From Candidatus Amesbacteria bacterium (GTDB taxonomy: Bacteria; Patescibacteriota; Microgenomatia; CAZETR01; Amesbacteraceae), in the NCBI GenBank assembly GCA_027331445.1, contig DAHWUD010000005.1, positions 1-47,052 on the forward strand: a DNA stretch of 47,052 bases, given 5' to 3'. This document shows, piece after piece, positions 8,888 to 18,919 of this stretch. Made by a program: the position numbers and the translations under genes. Below the pieces are notes generated by a model that made no database searches, was not told where the DNA came from, and saw only the letters and a list, made by a program, of their open reading frames with translations. Positions within the stretch are counted from its first letter, which is position 1. Every line of letters begins with the position of its first letter.

Positions 8888-10585
8888 ATGCGAAAGAAAT
8901 TTAAGCCGGGGGTGACGTTCGGGGATTTTATTGTCCACGACAGCGCGGTTAAAAAAACAAGAGTGGACAGCAGCGTACCGGCGGATTACCGGCGAGGGTG
9001 GCTGGCGTGGATGATGGTGGTGGTTTTGTTTGCGATCCTGGGAGTGAGACTGGTCGGATTACAGTTGTTTTACGGCGGGCGGTACCGGACGCTGGCTGAC
9101 GAAAACCGGATTAAGACCATCAAGCTGCCGGCGCCGCGGGGGGAGATTACGGATCGGAACGGGCGGGTGCTGGCGGTCAGCCAAAAAACCAGTGCCGGAT
9201 GGGTGAGGCAATATCCGCTGGGAGCGAATGCGGCACAGGTAGTGGGCTATGTGTCGCAGGTGAACGCGGACGAGGTGGGGCTTTTAAAGGACGCGGGGGA
9301 GCAATACGACATCGGGGATATGATGGGCCGGACCGGGGTAGAACAAGTGTATGAGAAATCGCTGCGGGGGCAGGACGGAGGCCGGTTGGTGGAAGTGGAT
9401 CACGAGGGAAGGGAAGTGCGGGAACTGGGGAGGAGGAACCCGATCCCCGGACAGGGTCTCAAACTGTCAGTGGATGCCAATCTGCAGATGCGGGCTACCG
9501 AGGCCATGGCGGGGAAGAAAGGGGCGGTGATAGCCAGCAACCCGCAGACGGGCGAAGTGCTGGCGCTGGTGTCCAGCCCGAGCTTCGATCCCAATTTGAT
9601 TTCCACCGACTACGCCAAATATGCGGTCGATGCTAACCTGCCGATGTTTGACAGGGCCATCGGGGCGATCTACCCGCCGGGGTCGACATTTAAGATGACG
9701 GTGACGGCGGCGGCGATCACGGACAAAAAAGTGGATCCGAACTTCACCTTTTTGGACCAGGGGATTATCCGGGTGGGGAGTTTTTCGTATACCAACTGGC
9801 TGTACAGCCGGGGTGGGGGGACGGAGGGAACGATCGGGTTTGCCCGGGCGATTACCCGGTCCACGGACACGTTTTTTTATAAAATAGGGGAGCTGACCGG
9901 GCCGGACACGATAGCCAAGTGGGCCCGGGCGGTAGGAATGGGGGCCAAAACCGGGATTGACCTGCCGGGGGAAGTGGCCGGGCTGATTCCGACGCCAGAT
10001 TGGAAGCTGCGGGTCAAAGGGGAAGAGTGGTTTTTGGGAGATACATATCATATGGCCATCGGGCAGGGAGATGTACTGGTGACCCCGCTGCAGATTAATT
10101 TGATGACCAATGTAATGGCGACGGCCGGTAAAAAGTGCCGGCTGCACATGACGGCGGCGGGCAAAGTGAGCTGCAGCCAGGTACCGATTGACCCGGTGGC
10201 TGTGGGAATTATCCATCAGGGCATGGTGGGGGCCTGCAGCCCCGGAGGGACGGCTTTCCCAATTTTTGACTGGAACGAGGCGGCGGCTAAAGGGTTGGCA
10301 GCAGGGACGTTTGCCAAGTCCATGGACGGCCAGCCGCTGCCGCTCGTCGCTTGCAAGACGGGGACGGCCGAGTATGTAGCGGCGGACGGCAAAACGCATC
10401 TGCACGGGTGGCTGACAGCCTACGCGCCGGCGGACAACCCTACGATTTCGGTGACCGTGGTCATGGAAGGCGGAGGGGAAGGATCAAATGTGGCGGCGCC
10501 GGTGGTGAGGCAGGTGCTGGCCAAATACTTCAATGTAACGGATACATATCCGTATCAGAATATCCCGCAGCAGATAAGCGAGTAA
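8888..10585 (+). CDS. mrdA: Penicillin-binding protein 2-type transpeptidase
   Basis: PBP dimerisation region, YPPGSTFKMT (SxxK), KTGTAEY. Confidence 0.9.
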   Translation: MRKKFKPGVTFGDFIVHDSAVKKTRVDSSVPADYRRGWLAWMMVVVLFAILGVRLVGLQLFYGGRYRTLADENRIKTIKLPAPRGEITDRNGRVLAVSQKTSAGWVRQYPLGANAAQVVGYVSQVNADEVGLLKDAGEQYDIGDMMGRTGVEQVYEKSLRGQDGGRLVEVDHEGREVRELGRRNPIPGQGLKLSVDANLQMRATEAMAGKKGAVIASNPQTGEVLALVSSPSFDPNLISTDYAKYAVDANLPMFDRAIGAIYPPGSTFKMTVTAAAITDKKVDPNFTFLDQGIIRVGSFSYTNWLYSRGGGTEGTIGFARAITRSTDTFFYKIGELTGPDTIAKWARAVGMGAKTGIDLPGEVAGLIPTPDWKLRVKGEEWFLGDTYHMAIGQGDVLVTPLQINLMTNVMATAGKKCRLHMTAAGKVSCSQVPIDPVAVGIIHQGMVGACSPGGTAFPIFDWNEAAAKGLAAGTFAKSMDGQPLPLVACKTGTAEYVAADGKTHLHGWLTAYAPADNPTISVTVVMEGGGEGSNVAAPVVRQVLAKYFNVTDTYPYQNIPQQISE

Positions 10586-10615
10586 CAGAATATGCGGTTA
10601 GAGTATGATTTTGAT

Positions 10616-13600
10616 ATGGATTCTTCGGAAATATCAGGTGGGGAGGAAAGGGTAAAGGTTCTGTGGTATCCGGTTGCCGTGACTACAAAGGTAATGTCTG
10701 ATTTTGAAAGAAAGTATTTGAGGGGGGAGGAAAACGAGATAAGGAAATTTATCAGAAGGAATCTGCTGACTGTGGAGAATAAAGGCAGCCGGCTAACGGA
10801 GCAGGAGAAGAAGCTGATTCACACAGAAATGCGGGGGATAGGGTGGCTGTATTTGGATGAACAGATTGAGGGACAAGAGGCGGAAGGGGCAAACCCGTTG
10901 ACGGATATGGGAGTTGTTGTGTTAGCAGGAACCCGCAGCACCGATCTTGTATTCCTGTCTAAAAAGGAACGGAATAATTATTTTCTCTCAGGCTACCACC
11001 TCCACCCGATAATAACAGATGAACGGGCAGGTAATGACAGGGATAAAAGTTACCAAGTGAACTCATCGCGGGGAGGAGAAGTCGTGAGGACGATTGTGGG
11101 GCCGGAAGAGTACAGGACAGCGGCGGTAAAATTTTTCGGGGTGGCTGATTGGGCGGCAAGGAACGCGCGGGGAGTATTGCGGCGGGCAATGCAGAGTTTG
11201 GGTTCGGCAGATGAGTGGAGGGGGACGCAGGAGCTGGGGTTGCTGGAGATAATGGCTAATTTGGGGCTAGTCAACAAAAAAGGTTTTGAGGATATTCAGG
11301 ATTTTTTGGTAAGGGGAGCGGCTGGGATTGATGATGACCTGGATGTGTCAAATTACCGCGTGACGCAGCAGGATTGGTTTGTGGATCAACGGTGGGATGT
11401 ATGGCACGGAAGAAACGGCCGTGAACCGTTGCAATTTCCGAAGACGGTTGTGTTGGAAGCGGCAATGAAAAGGCGGGACCAGCTGTCGCGGAGACTGGAA
11501 CAAGCGAGATCTCCCAGAAGGTTGGTAACAGCGGCCGCTTTTAAAGAACCGGTGGATAACGCGGAAAAAATTGAGCGGGAGATAGAAGCGTTGGAAAAGT
11601 CTTCTTTGAATATGTTCAGTGCAGAATGGAAAAAGGTGTGGGAGGGAGAAACGCCGAGAACAGATGTGCCGGAAAAGCTTAGAAAAGCGGTACTTGGGAG
11701 AATGACGAAAGCGTTATTTGATTTTTTTTCCCACGAGTCCGGATTTCCCAGGAAGGCCATGAATTTTGAGGATCCGATCTATACGGCACGGCTGGATTTG
11801 GCAGTGGAGAAATTGGCAAACGATCGGAATTTCGTGTGGTGGGATCAGATGCAGTCCGAGCGGTATCTGCAATCTTTTGAAAGTGAGATTGGTGATAATC
11901 CCCAGTCGTTTTATTTTATGGCAAAGGCATTGACGGGTCGGTTGTTGAGAGATGCGCTGTCTTTTCGGGGAGGAGATAGGGAACTGATATTCGGCGGACG
12001 GTTGCTAACTGACCGGATGGGGGATGTGGAGGCTTTGCAGGGATTGGCTGCGGGGGCGACCAGGGTTTGGATACAGGATTTGGTGCCGGCGATGCCTGAA
12101 GTGATGCGAAAAGTCGCGGAGCAGAAAAAGGAATATTTGCCGCAGAAAGTCGGTCAGCCGACGACTCTGGAGAAAATCAAGGCCGCTGTCCGGAGCCTGG
12201 GAATTAAAAAGGAAGAGACCTTTTTACGGGTTTTGGGAAGCGAGATATCTAACCCGGCGCTGAAGACACTGGTTATAGCCGCTATGGTATCGGTTCCGAT
12301 CGGAGCGGTGGAAATCGGAGTTTTGAATACCGTGTTGGCGCAAAATATAGATATACAGGAGGTGGCCCGGCAGTTGGGTTGGGGTGGGCTGGGAAATCTG
12401 CCCGAATCGGGAAATAAACCTCCGGATCAGGAATATGGCCGGATTTTGTATGCCCCCAGCGGGGTGAGCATTAATGACCGACAGCAGGAATTTTTTATGG
12501 CAGACAATCTGAATCATTTGGGGATGAGCCTCGTGCCGGTGGTGAGTAGAAGAATTCAGGATTTAGAGTTGAAGGCGACGGAATATAAACCAGAGCAGCT
12601 AGTGATTGCATATGACAGAGCCCAGGTGGACGGAACGTTTTTGACGCCGTTGGGTTGGCATGTAAGTGAAGTCTATTCCAGGAGCGGAGAGCAGGCGGGA
12701 GTATATGGCATCGGGCAAATTTCCGTGTCTGGGGGAGACAAGCAAATAATTGCTGTGCTGGAACGGGATCGGGTGCCGGACTTGAAAAATACCCGACTTG
12801 GAATATTGCCTATTTCTACAGGTTCCTATGAGGCCGGTGGAGGGGGGAATAGCCAAACGGAAGAGCAGAAGCTGAGCGGCGACCCGAGGCTGAACACCAT
12901 TTATCAGCAGATGGATACAGGTTTGAAATCTGCCCCGGGCGATGTCCGGGCACAGACACGGGTAGTGAAGGAATTTTTAGCGGCCTATGGTGATTATGTA
13001 ACAAAATTTAGGTTTTACAGTCTGGATGCCAAGCCCGGCGGAATACCACAAGAAGAGTGGTTGGCGAATAATCCTCAGGCCGGGTATTTTTGTTCCATTG
13101 CCGCTGACGCTACGGATAATATGTTGAGGTCGGTGGGTGTGAAGTCATTCGGTCTGACAGGAATGCCCGTGGCAGATTTTAACGGTCAGTTGTGGGGGAG
13201 TTTCAGCCACGAAAAGAACCTGGTTCTTCTCCCAGATGGGGAGGTGGTGGTTTTTGACGGGACACCGCCGGGAAAGGACGGCCTGACGCCGACGGGGACG
13301 GGGGATTATTTGAAAACTCCCAGGCCGGGGTTTTGGGATTACCATAGAGGTGAGGTGCGGGAGATAGGGGAGGTGGTGGGGGGAGCGGTGGCGGCGATGG
13401 TTCTGTGGATGACAGCAAAGGAATTATATCCGGGGTCTAAGTCGGAGGAGTTGGTGGAAAAGATAAAAAAAGCGTTTGGCCCGCCCCAGAAAGACACTAC
13501 TGAAGATTTGCCGTTGGATATTGAAGATACGGGGAATATGCATTTCAACCCAGAAGAGATCGAGGTTTTGGCCGGGGTGGCATGGCACCTGGCCGGGCTA

Positions 13601-14104
13601 CCGGGTGATGCGGAGTTTGAAGAGACGGCGAAGGCAGATTTAAAAAGCCTGGTGCGGGTGGCGGCCGGCCCCAGAGGTGGTATGTCAGCAGCAGCAGCGA
13701 TGGCTCACGGGGAGGAAGTGGTCTCGGTCATCGAAGAAAAAAACATGCAGGAGGCTTACAAGCAAATGGCGGAGGAATTCGGATCCAGAATCGCCCATGC
13801 GAGTTTTCCGCCGGAGCTGAATGAAGAGATCAGAATGAATTCGGGGCCACGGTTATTCGCGGATTATTATCGATTGGCAAAACTGATGATAAAAGCGGAA
13901 GAACAGGCGAAGGTGCAAGAGATGGTTAGGGGTGTGATTGAAGCGGCGGGTGAACAGGTTGAGGTATCGCAGGCTGAAGATAAAAGGATGCTGTTGTTGC
14001 CGGTAGTGAGAGAGATGTACAATGGGTTGGCGGAAACGGAGAAGAAGAAGGCGGGTAGGTATCTGGTAATGCTATATAAGATATTTCACTTACAAAGTGG
14101 TTAA
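10616..14104 (+). CDS. Large protein with transglutaminase-like domain
   Basis: 1163 aa from ATG 10616 (TATGAT 6 nt upstream); hydrophobic segment TLVIAAMVSVPIGAVEIGVLNTVLA; YFCSIAADATDNMLRSVGVKS...SFSHEKNLVLLPDGEVVVFDGTPP resembles the Cys-His-Asp transglutaminase-like pattern. Confidence 0.75.
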   Translation: MDSSEISGGEERVKVLWYPVAVTTKVMSDFERKYLRGEENEIRKFIRRNLLTVENKGSRLTEQEKKLIHTEMRGIGWLYLDEQIEGQEAEGANPLTDMGVVVLAGTRSTDLVFLSKKERNNYFLSGYHLHPIITDERAGNDRDKSYQVNSSRGGEVVRTIVGPEEYRTAAVKFFGVADWAARNARGVLRRAMQSLGSADEWRGTQELGLLEIMANLGLVNKKGFEDIQDFLVRGAAGIDDDLDVSNYRVTQQDWFVDQRWDVWHGRNGREPLQFPKTVVLEAAMKRRDQLSRRLEQARSPRRLVTAAAFKEPVDNAEKIEREIEALEKSSLNMFSAEWKKVWEGETPRTDVPEKLRKAVLGRMTKALFDFFSHESGFPRKAMNFEDPIYTARLDLAVEKLANDRNFVWWDQMQSERYLQSFESEIGDNPQSFYFMAKALTGRLLRDALSFRGGDRELIFGGRLLTDRMGDVEALQGLAAGATRVWIQDLVPAMPEVMRKVAEQKKEYLPQKVGQPTTLEKIKAAVRSLGIKKEETFLRVLGSEISNPALKTLVIAAMVSVPIGAVEIGVLNTVLAQNIDIQEVARQLGWGGLGNLPESGNKPPDQEYGRILYAPSGVSINDRQQEFFMADNLNHLGMSLVPVVSRRIQDLELKATEYKPEQLVIAYDRAQVDGTFLTPLGWHVSEVYSRSGEQAGVYGIGQISVSGGDKQIIAVLERDRVPDLKNTRLGILPISTGSYEAGGGGNSQTEEQKLSGDPRLNTIYQQMDTGLKSAPGDVRAQTRVVKEFLAAYGDYVTKFRFYSLDAKPGGIPQEEWLANNPQAGYFCSIAADATDNMLRSVGVKSFGLTGMPVADFNGQLWGSFSHEKNLVLLPDGEVVVFDGTPPGKDGLTPTGTGDYLKTPRPGFWDYHRGEVREIGEVVGGAVAAMVLWMTAKELYPGSKSEELVEKIKKAFGPPQKDTTEDLPLDIEDTGNMHFNPEEIEVLAGVAWHLAGLPGDAEFEETAKADLKSLVRVAAGPRGGMSAAAAMAHGEEVVSVIEEKNMQEAYKQMAEEFGSRIAHASFPPELNEEIRMNSGPRLFADYYRLAKLMIKAEEQAKVQEMVRGVIEAAGEQVEVSQAEDKRMLLLPVVREMYNGLAETEKKKAGRYLVMLYKIFHLQSG

Positions 14105-14123
14105 ATGATACAATACTCAACTT

Positions 14124-16163
14124 ATGGATTTGATAGTTGTGGAATCACCGACCAAGGCCCGGACGTTGGGGCGGTTTTTGGGCCCCGAATTTGTGGTGGA
14201 GGCGACGTACGGGCACGTGCGGGATCTGCCGGAGAAGAAAATGGGAGTGGTGGTCAAGGCGACTGGGAGACGGACGGAATTTATCCCGGAGTATGTGGTA
14301 ACCAAAAAGCAGCAGGACCGGATGGATGAGATTGAGAAGTCGGTAGCCAAAGCCGGGACGGTGTATCTGGCCACAGATCCGGATCGGGAAGGGGAAGCAA
14401 TAGCCTTTCATGTAGCGGAGCTACTGAAAGACAAATATTCAAAGTTTAAAGATCAAGGTTCAATTAAAAGAATTGTGTTTCATGAGATTACCAAGACGGC
14501 GATTGACCACGCCCTGGAAAGTCCGAGGAAGATAGATATGCCGCTGGTAAATGCCCAGCAAGCACGGCGGATTTTGGACAGACTTGTAGGGTACAAATTG
14601 TCTCCGCTTTTGTGGAGAAAGGTCCGTAGGGGCTTGTCCGCCGGCCGGGTGCAAAGCGTGGCCGTGCGGTTGGTGGTGGAGAAGGAAAGGGAAATTGAAG
14701 CCTTTGTGCCGGTCGAGTATTGGGACGTCTTTTGTGAGGTGAGTAAGATTCAGGGTCCAAGATTCAGGGTACAATTGGGGGAAAAAAACGGGGGGAAAAT
14801 AAAGATAGGTAATGGTGAGGAAGCGGCGATGGTCAAGGCGGAACTGGAGCGGGCTGTGTATGCGGTGGAAAATGTAGAGAAAAAAGAGGCCAAAAGGACC
14901 CCGCCGGCGCCGTTTACAACTTCGACGCTGCAGCAGGCGGGAGCCAGCCGGTTCGGATGGAGCGCCAAAAAGACCATGCAGGTGGCGCAAAGCCTATATG
15001 AAAAAGGCTGGATCACTTATCACCGGACGGATTCGACTAATATGGCATCGGAAGCCGTGGAAGCGGCGGGCCGGTTTATCGCCGGGAAGTGGGGAGCCAG
15101 ATTCGCGCTGGAGAAGCCGCGGCTGTTTGCGACCAAAAACAAGGTCGCCCAGGAAGCGCATGAGGCCATCCGGCCGACAGAGGTGGAACGGGACCACCTG
15201 GCGGGTGAAGGCATAAACCGGGATGAAATAAAACTGTATGACCTGGTGTGGCGGCGGTTTGTAGCCAGTCAGATGGCGGAAGCGGAATTGCTGAGAGTCG
15301 GCGTGAGTGTGTCGGGGGACGCCGGAGAAAATAAATACGGACTGACGGCCAGAGGCCAGACGATAACTTTTGAGGGCTGGCTGAAACTGTATCCGTCGGA
15401 GAACGCCAAGGTCAAGGTGACCAATTATAATGATCAGAACGAGGAATGCGGCGGGGAGAAGGAAGAAAATCTGCCGGAGGTAAGTACCGGAGAGAAACTG
15501 GAGCTAGCTGAAGTGCTGGCGGAGCAGAAGTTTACCCAGCCGCCGGCCCGGTTCAGCGACGCGACTCTCGTCAAGACTCTGGAAGAAAAAGGCATCGGCC
15601 GACCCTCGACGTACGCTCCGATTCTGACGACCATCCAGGACCGGCAATACGTGGAAAAAGTGGACAAGCGATTCCGCCCCACGCCTTTGGGAGTGGCTGT
15701 GAACGACTTTTTGGTGGAGCATTTCCCGGGGGTGGTGGATTACCAATTTACGGCCAAGATGGAGGACGATCTGGACGCGATTGCCAATGGGGAAAAAGAT
15801 TGGGAGCCGGTTTTGGGTGAGTTTTACGGTCCGTTTGAAAAGATAGTGGAAACGGTTGCGGTCGGGGCCGCCCGGGTAAAGGTGGAAGTGGAAAAGACGG
15901 GGGACAAGTGCCCACTGTGCGGAGAGGGCGAGGTGGTGGTGAGGATCGGCAGATTCGGCAGGTTTCTGGCCTGCAGCCGGTATCCGGAGTGTAAATATAA
16001 AGCTAATTTTGTGAATAAGATCGGGGTGCCCTGCCCCAAATGCGGGGGGGATATTATTGTGCGGCGGACGCGGAACCGGAAAACTTTTTACGGGTGCAGC
16101 AATTATCCCAAGTGTGATTTTGCCAGCTGGACCAAGCCGGTGGCGGCGGATGTTAAAATATAA
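14124..16163 (+). CDS. topA: DNA topoisomerase I
   Basis: LIVVESPTKARTLGRFLG, DPDREGEAIAFH, two C-terminal zinc-ribbon repeats. Confidence 0.97.
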   Translation: MDLIVVESPTKARTLGRFLGPEFVVEATYGHVRDLPEKKMGVVVKATGRRTEFIPEYVVTKKQQDRMDEIEKSVAKAGTVYLATDPDREGEAIAFHVAELLKDKYSKFKDQGSIKRIVFHEITKTAIDHALESPRKIDMPLVNAQQARRILDRLVGYKLSPLLWRKVRRGLSAGRVQSVAVRLVVEKEREIEAFVPVEYWDVFCEVSKIQGPRFRVQLGEKNGGKIKIGNGEEAAMVKAELERAVYAVENVEKKEAKRTPPAPFTTSTLQQAGASRFGWSAKKTMQVAQSLYEKGWITYHRTDSTNMASEAVEAAGRFIAGKWGARFALEKPRLFATKNKVAQEAHEAIRPTEVERDHLAGEGINRDEIKLYDLVWRRFVASQMAEAELLRVGVSVSGDAGENKYGLTARGQTITFEGWLKLYPSENAKVKVTNYNDQNEECGGEKEENLPEVSTGEKLELAEVLAEQKFTQPPARFSDATLVKTLEEKGIGRPSTYAPILTTIQDRQYVEKVDKRFRPTPLGVAVNDFLVEHFPGVVDYQFTAKMEDDLDAIANGEKDWEPVLGEFYGPFEKIVETVAVGAARVKVEVEKTGDKCPLCGEGEVVVRIGRFGRFLACSRYPECKYKANFVNKIGVPCPKCGGDIIVRRTRNRKTFYGCSNYPKCDFASWTKPVAADVKI

Positions 16164-16165
16164 GT

Positions 16166-16264
16166 ATGGCGGAAGGACAACCCGGCGGAGAAATAGAGTG
16201 GAAGAAGTGGGCCAAATGGGGTCTGATTGCCGTGGGGGTGCTGGCGCTGTTGGCGATAGTATAG
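16166..16264 (+). CDS. Single-TM microprotein, 32 aa
   Basis: MAEGQPGGEIEWKKWAKWGLIAVGVLALLAIV; TGTTAAAAT ends 6 nt before ATG; absent from the ORF track because it is short. Confidence 0.55.
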   Translation: MAEGQPGGEIEWKKWAKWGLIAVGVLALLAIV

Positions 16265-16284
16265 TTTTGTGAGATAATTTAGGC

Positions 16285-16890
16285 ATGAACGGCAAAAAAG
16301 GCTTGTTTATCGTGATCTACGGGCCATCCGGAGTGGGGAAGAGCAAACAGATGGGGCTATTGGAAGAGCAGATGAAACAATTGGGCATCACTTACAAACG
16401 GCTGGAGTATCCCATTTATGAAGTCGGGGAAGCGGGCAAAAAGCTGAAACGGTTAATCTGGAAGCAGGATCCCCAGCCGTCCGAGGAGCAGATGCAGGAA
16501 CTGTTTGCAAAGAATAGGGAGGACTTTGAACCGACTTTGAAAAGCTGGCTGGAGTCGGGAGTGAACGTCCTGGCTGAAAATTATAAAGGGACGGGCATGG
16601 TGTGGGGTGTGACGCGGGGGGTGCCGCCGGAAAAAATGGAAGAGATAAACAGGGCATCTCTGGAACCGGATGTATCGATTGTGATTGACGGGCCGCGGCG
16701 GCAGGATCTGCGGCCGGGGGAAGGACATATCTATAATACCGACGAGGAGGAATGGTACCGGGCGCGGAAAGTCTATGTGCAGATGGCGGACAAATATGGG
16801 TGGGTGCGGGTGGGCGGGGACGCGCCGATTATTACCGTGGCGGGAAGAATCTGGACGGTGGTAAAACTGGCTTTGGCAAGGGGAAGATAA
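16285..16890 (+). CDS. Thymidylate kinase-like P-loop kinase (divergent)
   Basis: GPSGVGKSKQM Walker A; canonical DR motif position reads ENY; TTGGCG-17-GATAAT-6-ATG promoter. Confidence 0.75.
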   Translation: MNGKKGLFIVIYGPSGVGKSKQMGLLEEQMKQLGITYKRLEYPIYEVGEAGKKLKRLIWKQDPQPSEEQMQELFAKNREDFEPTLKSWLESGVNVLAENYKGTGMVWGVTRGVPPEKMEEINRASLEPDVSIVIDGPRRQDLRPGEGHIYNTDEEEWYRARKVYVQMADKYGWVRVGGDAPIITVAGRIWTVVKLALARGR

Positions 16891-16896
16891 AATTCC

Positions 16897-17538
16897 ATGG
16901 CTAAGAGGAAGGGTTGGTATATAGTCTTCGAGGGAATAGTGGGGAGCGGTAAAACCACGCAGAGTAAATTGCTGTATCAATGGCTGAAAGATAAATATCC
17001 CAAAAAGACGGTGATCTGGACCCGGGAACCTGGCGGGTCAGAAGTGGCTGAATCGATCAGAAAAGTTGTCCAGGGGACAGATTTTAAAGAGCTCATGGAC
17101 CCGGTGTGCGAGCAGTATTTATATGCGGCTTCGCGGGCGCAAACACTGCGGACGGTAGTGCGACCGGTATTAGAAAGCGGAGGAATTGTGGTGGCGGACA
17201 GGTCGGTTTTTACCAGTTTTACTAACCAGGGTTTCGGTCGGGGAATGGGACTGGCAAAAGTACTGGAAATCAACCGGGCGGCGGTGGAAGACTTGTGGCC
17301 GGACAAAGTGATTTACCTATCTGTGCCGGTGAAGACAGGTTTGTCCCGGACGAGAGATGGCGGGGGAGATAAATTTGAAAAGTACGGGGACGATTTTTAC
17401 CGGAAAGTGGTGCGGGGATATCGGTATGTGCGCAAGGCCTATAAACAAGTGGAAGAAGTCGACGGCAGGGGGGAGATAGGGGAGGTGCAGAGGAGGATCC
17501 GGCAGGTCTTGGGGCTTGAAAAGGGGTGGCGGTTCTGA
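16897..17538 (+). CDS. tmk: Thymidylate kinase
   Basis: VFEGIVGSGKTTQSKLL, TREPGGSE, ADRSVFTS. Confidence 0.9.
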   Translation: MAKRKGWYIVFEGIVGSGKTTQSKLLYQWLKDKYPKKTVIWTREPGGSEVAESIRKVVQGTDFKELMDPVCEQYLYAASRAQTLRTVVRPVLESGGIVVADRSVFTSFTNQGFGRGMGLAKVLEINRAAVEDLWPDKVIYLSVPVKTGLSRTRDGGGDKFEKYGDDFYRKVVRGYRYVRKAYKQVEEVDGRGEIGEVQRRIRQVLGLEKGWRF

Positions 17539-17551
17539 TAAAAGTTTGGGG

Positions 17552-18409
17552 ATGTCAGAAAATCCGGACAGGAACGAGTTTGACCTGGAGTACCAGCGGG
17601 TAGTGAAAGATATTCTGCAAAACGGGACGGAAGAAACAAACAAGCGGACGGGACACAAAACGCGGGTGCTGCCCGGGGCGTATTTTGAAGTCGATAACGG
17701 ATTTCCCCTGCTGTCGCTGCGGAAAATCCCCATCCGGATATTTGTGGCAGAAATGATTTGGTACGTGATGGGCTCACGGATGCCGGCGGAATTTTTGCAG
17801 CAATATACCAGGATCTGGGATGATTTTACGAATATTAACGGGGTGGTGACAACGTCTTATGGGTACCGGTGGCGGCGGCATTTCGGGCGGGACCAGCTGG
17901 GGGAGTTGGTGAAGCTATTAAAGACGGATCCGACGTCACGCCACGGCGTAGTGGTGACGTGGGATCCGGCCGACGACGGGCTGGCCAATTCGCTGACAGT
18001 GAGAAAAAAGATGAACATCCCGTGCCCGTTTACATTCGTGGTGAATATCACCAACAAGAAACTGAATATGTTTTCCGTGTCCCGTTCGACGGATATGATT
18101 CTGGGATGTCCGCACGATGTGGCGGGATTTGCCCTGCTGCAGCGGATACTGGCGGCGCATCTGGGATACGGAACGGGAAAATTTGTGTTTACCACGGCCA
18201 ACGCTCACATTTACGATATCCATTACGCGGCGGCGGAGGAGCTGGTAAGAAGAAAAAGCCGGCAGAAAGAGATTAAATTAAAAGGGGAAGCCAATTGGCT
18301 GGCGCGGGCGGAGCGGGGTGACGATAAATTGGTCGGAGAAATTGTGGGCAAACTGGAATCCCAATATACTCCCGGGGAGCCGATTAAAGGTCTGAAGATT
18401 GTGATATGA
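17552..18409 (+). CDS. thyA: Thymidylate synthase (ThyA type)
   Basis: ThyA-like N- and C-terminal motifs, catalytic PCPFTF region. Confidence 0.85.
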   Translation: MSENPDRNEFDLEYQRVVKDILQNGTEETNKRTGHKTRVLPGAYFEVDNGFPLLSLRKIPIRIFVAEMIWYVMGSRMPAEFLQQYTRIWDDFTNINGVVTTSYGYRWRRHFGRDQLGELVKLLKTDPTSRHGVVVTWDPADDGLANSLTVRKKMNIPCPFTFVVNITNKKLNMFSVSRSTDMILGCPHDVAGFALLQRILAAHLGYGTGKFVFTTANAHIYDIHYAAAEELVRRKSRQKEIKLKGEANWLARAERGDDKLVGEIVGKLESQYTPGEPIKGLKIVI

Positions 18410-18915
18410 AAGTAATTTTGTTCTGCACCACATCTGTCGACGGGAAAATAGCCACGGGGAGCGCGGACAGTACTGAATGGACGACCAAGGGAAACAAGAG
18501 AATCTTTGCCGAGGAGACCAAAAAGGCGGGGGTAATAATTATGGGGAATAATACTTTTAAGGCGATCGGGCGGCCGCTGCCGGATCGGCTGAACGTGGTG
18601 GTGACGGCGAGTACGGCCGGAAAGGAAAGCCAGCGGGGGGTGCTGGAATACATGGCGGCCCAGCCCCGGCGGATATGGGAGCAACTTAAAAAAAGGGGAT
18701 TCAAAACGGTATTTGTGATCGGAGGCGGCCGGGCGAACAGCTTATTCATGAAAGCGGGAGTGATAAATGAGATTTGGCTATTGTGGGAGCCGGTGGTGCT
18801 GGGAGAGGGGCTGGGACTTTTCGCGGAGGTCGGGAAGACAAAACTGAAGCTAATATCGGTACAGAGGGTACTGGACAATTTACTATTTGTGAAATATGGG
18901 GTAGAAACAGCATAA
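18406..18915 (+). CDS. Dihydrofolate reductase / RibD C-terminal-domain protein
   Basis: MKVILFCTTSVDGKIATGSADSTEW..., VIIMGNNTFKAIGRPLP, FVIGGGRANS; adjacent to thyA. Confidence 0.8.
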   Translation: MKVILFCTTSVDGKIATGSADSTEWTTKGNKRIFAEETKKAGVIIMGNNTFKAIGRPLPDRLNVVVTASTAGKESQRGVLEYMAAQPRRIWEQLKKRGFKTVFVIGGGRANSLFMKAGVINEIWLLWEPVVLGEGLGLFAEVGKTKLKLISVQRVLDNLLFVKYGVETA

Positions 18916-18919
18916 ATTT

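Noticed and set aside
9467-10405. 312-aa - strand ORF
   Set aside because: Antisense to PBP2, His/Arg/Pro-rich low-quality translation, no promoter pattern.
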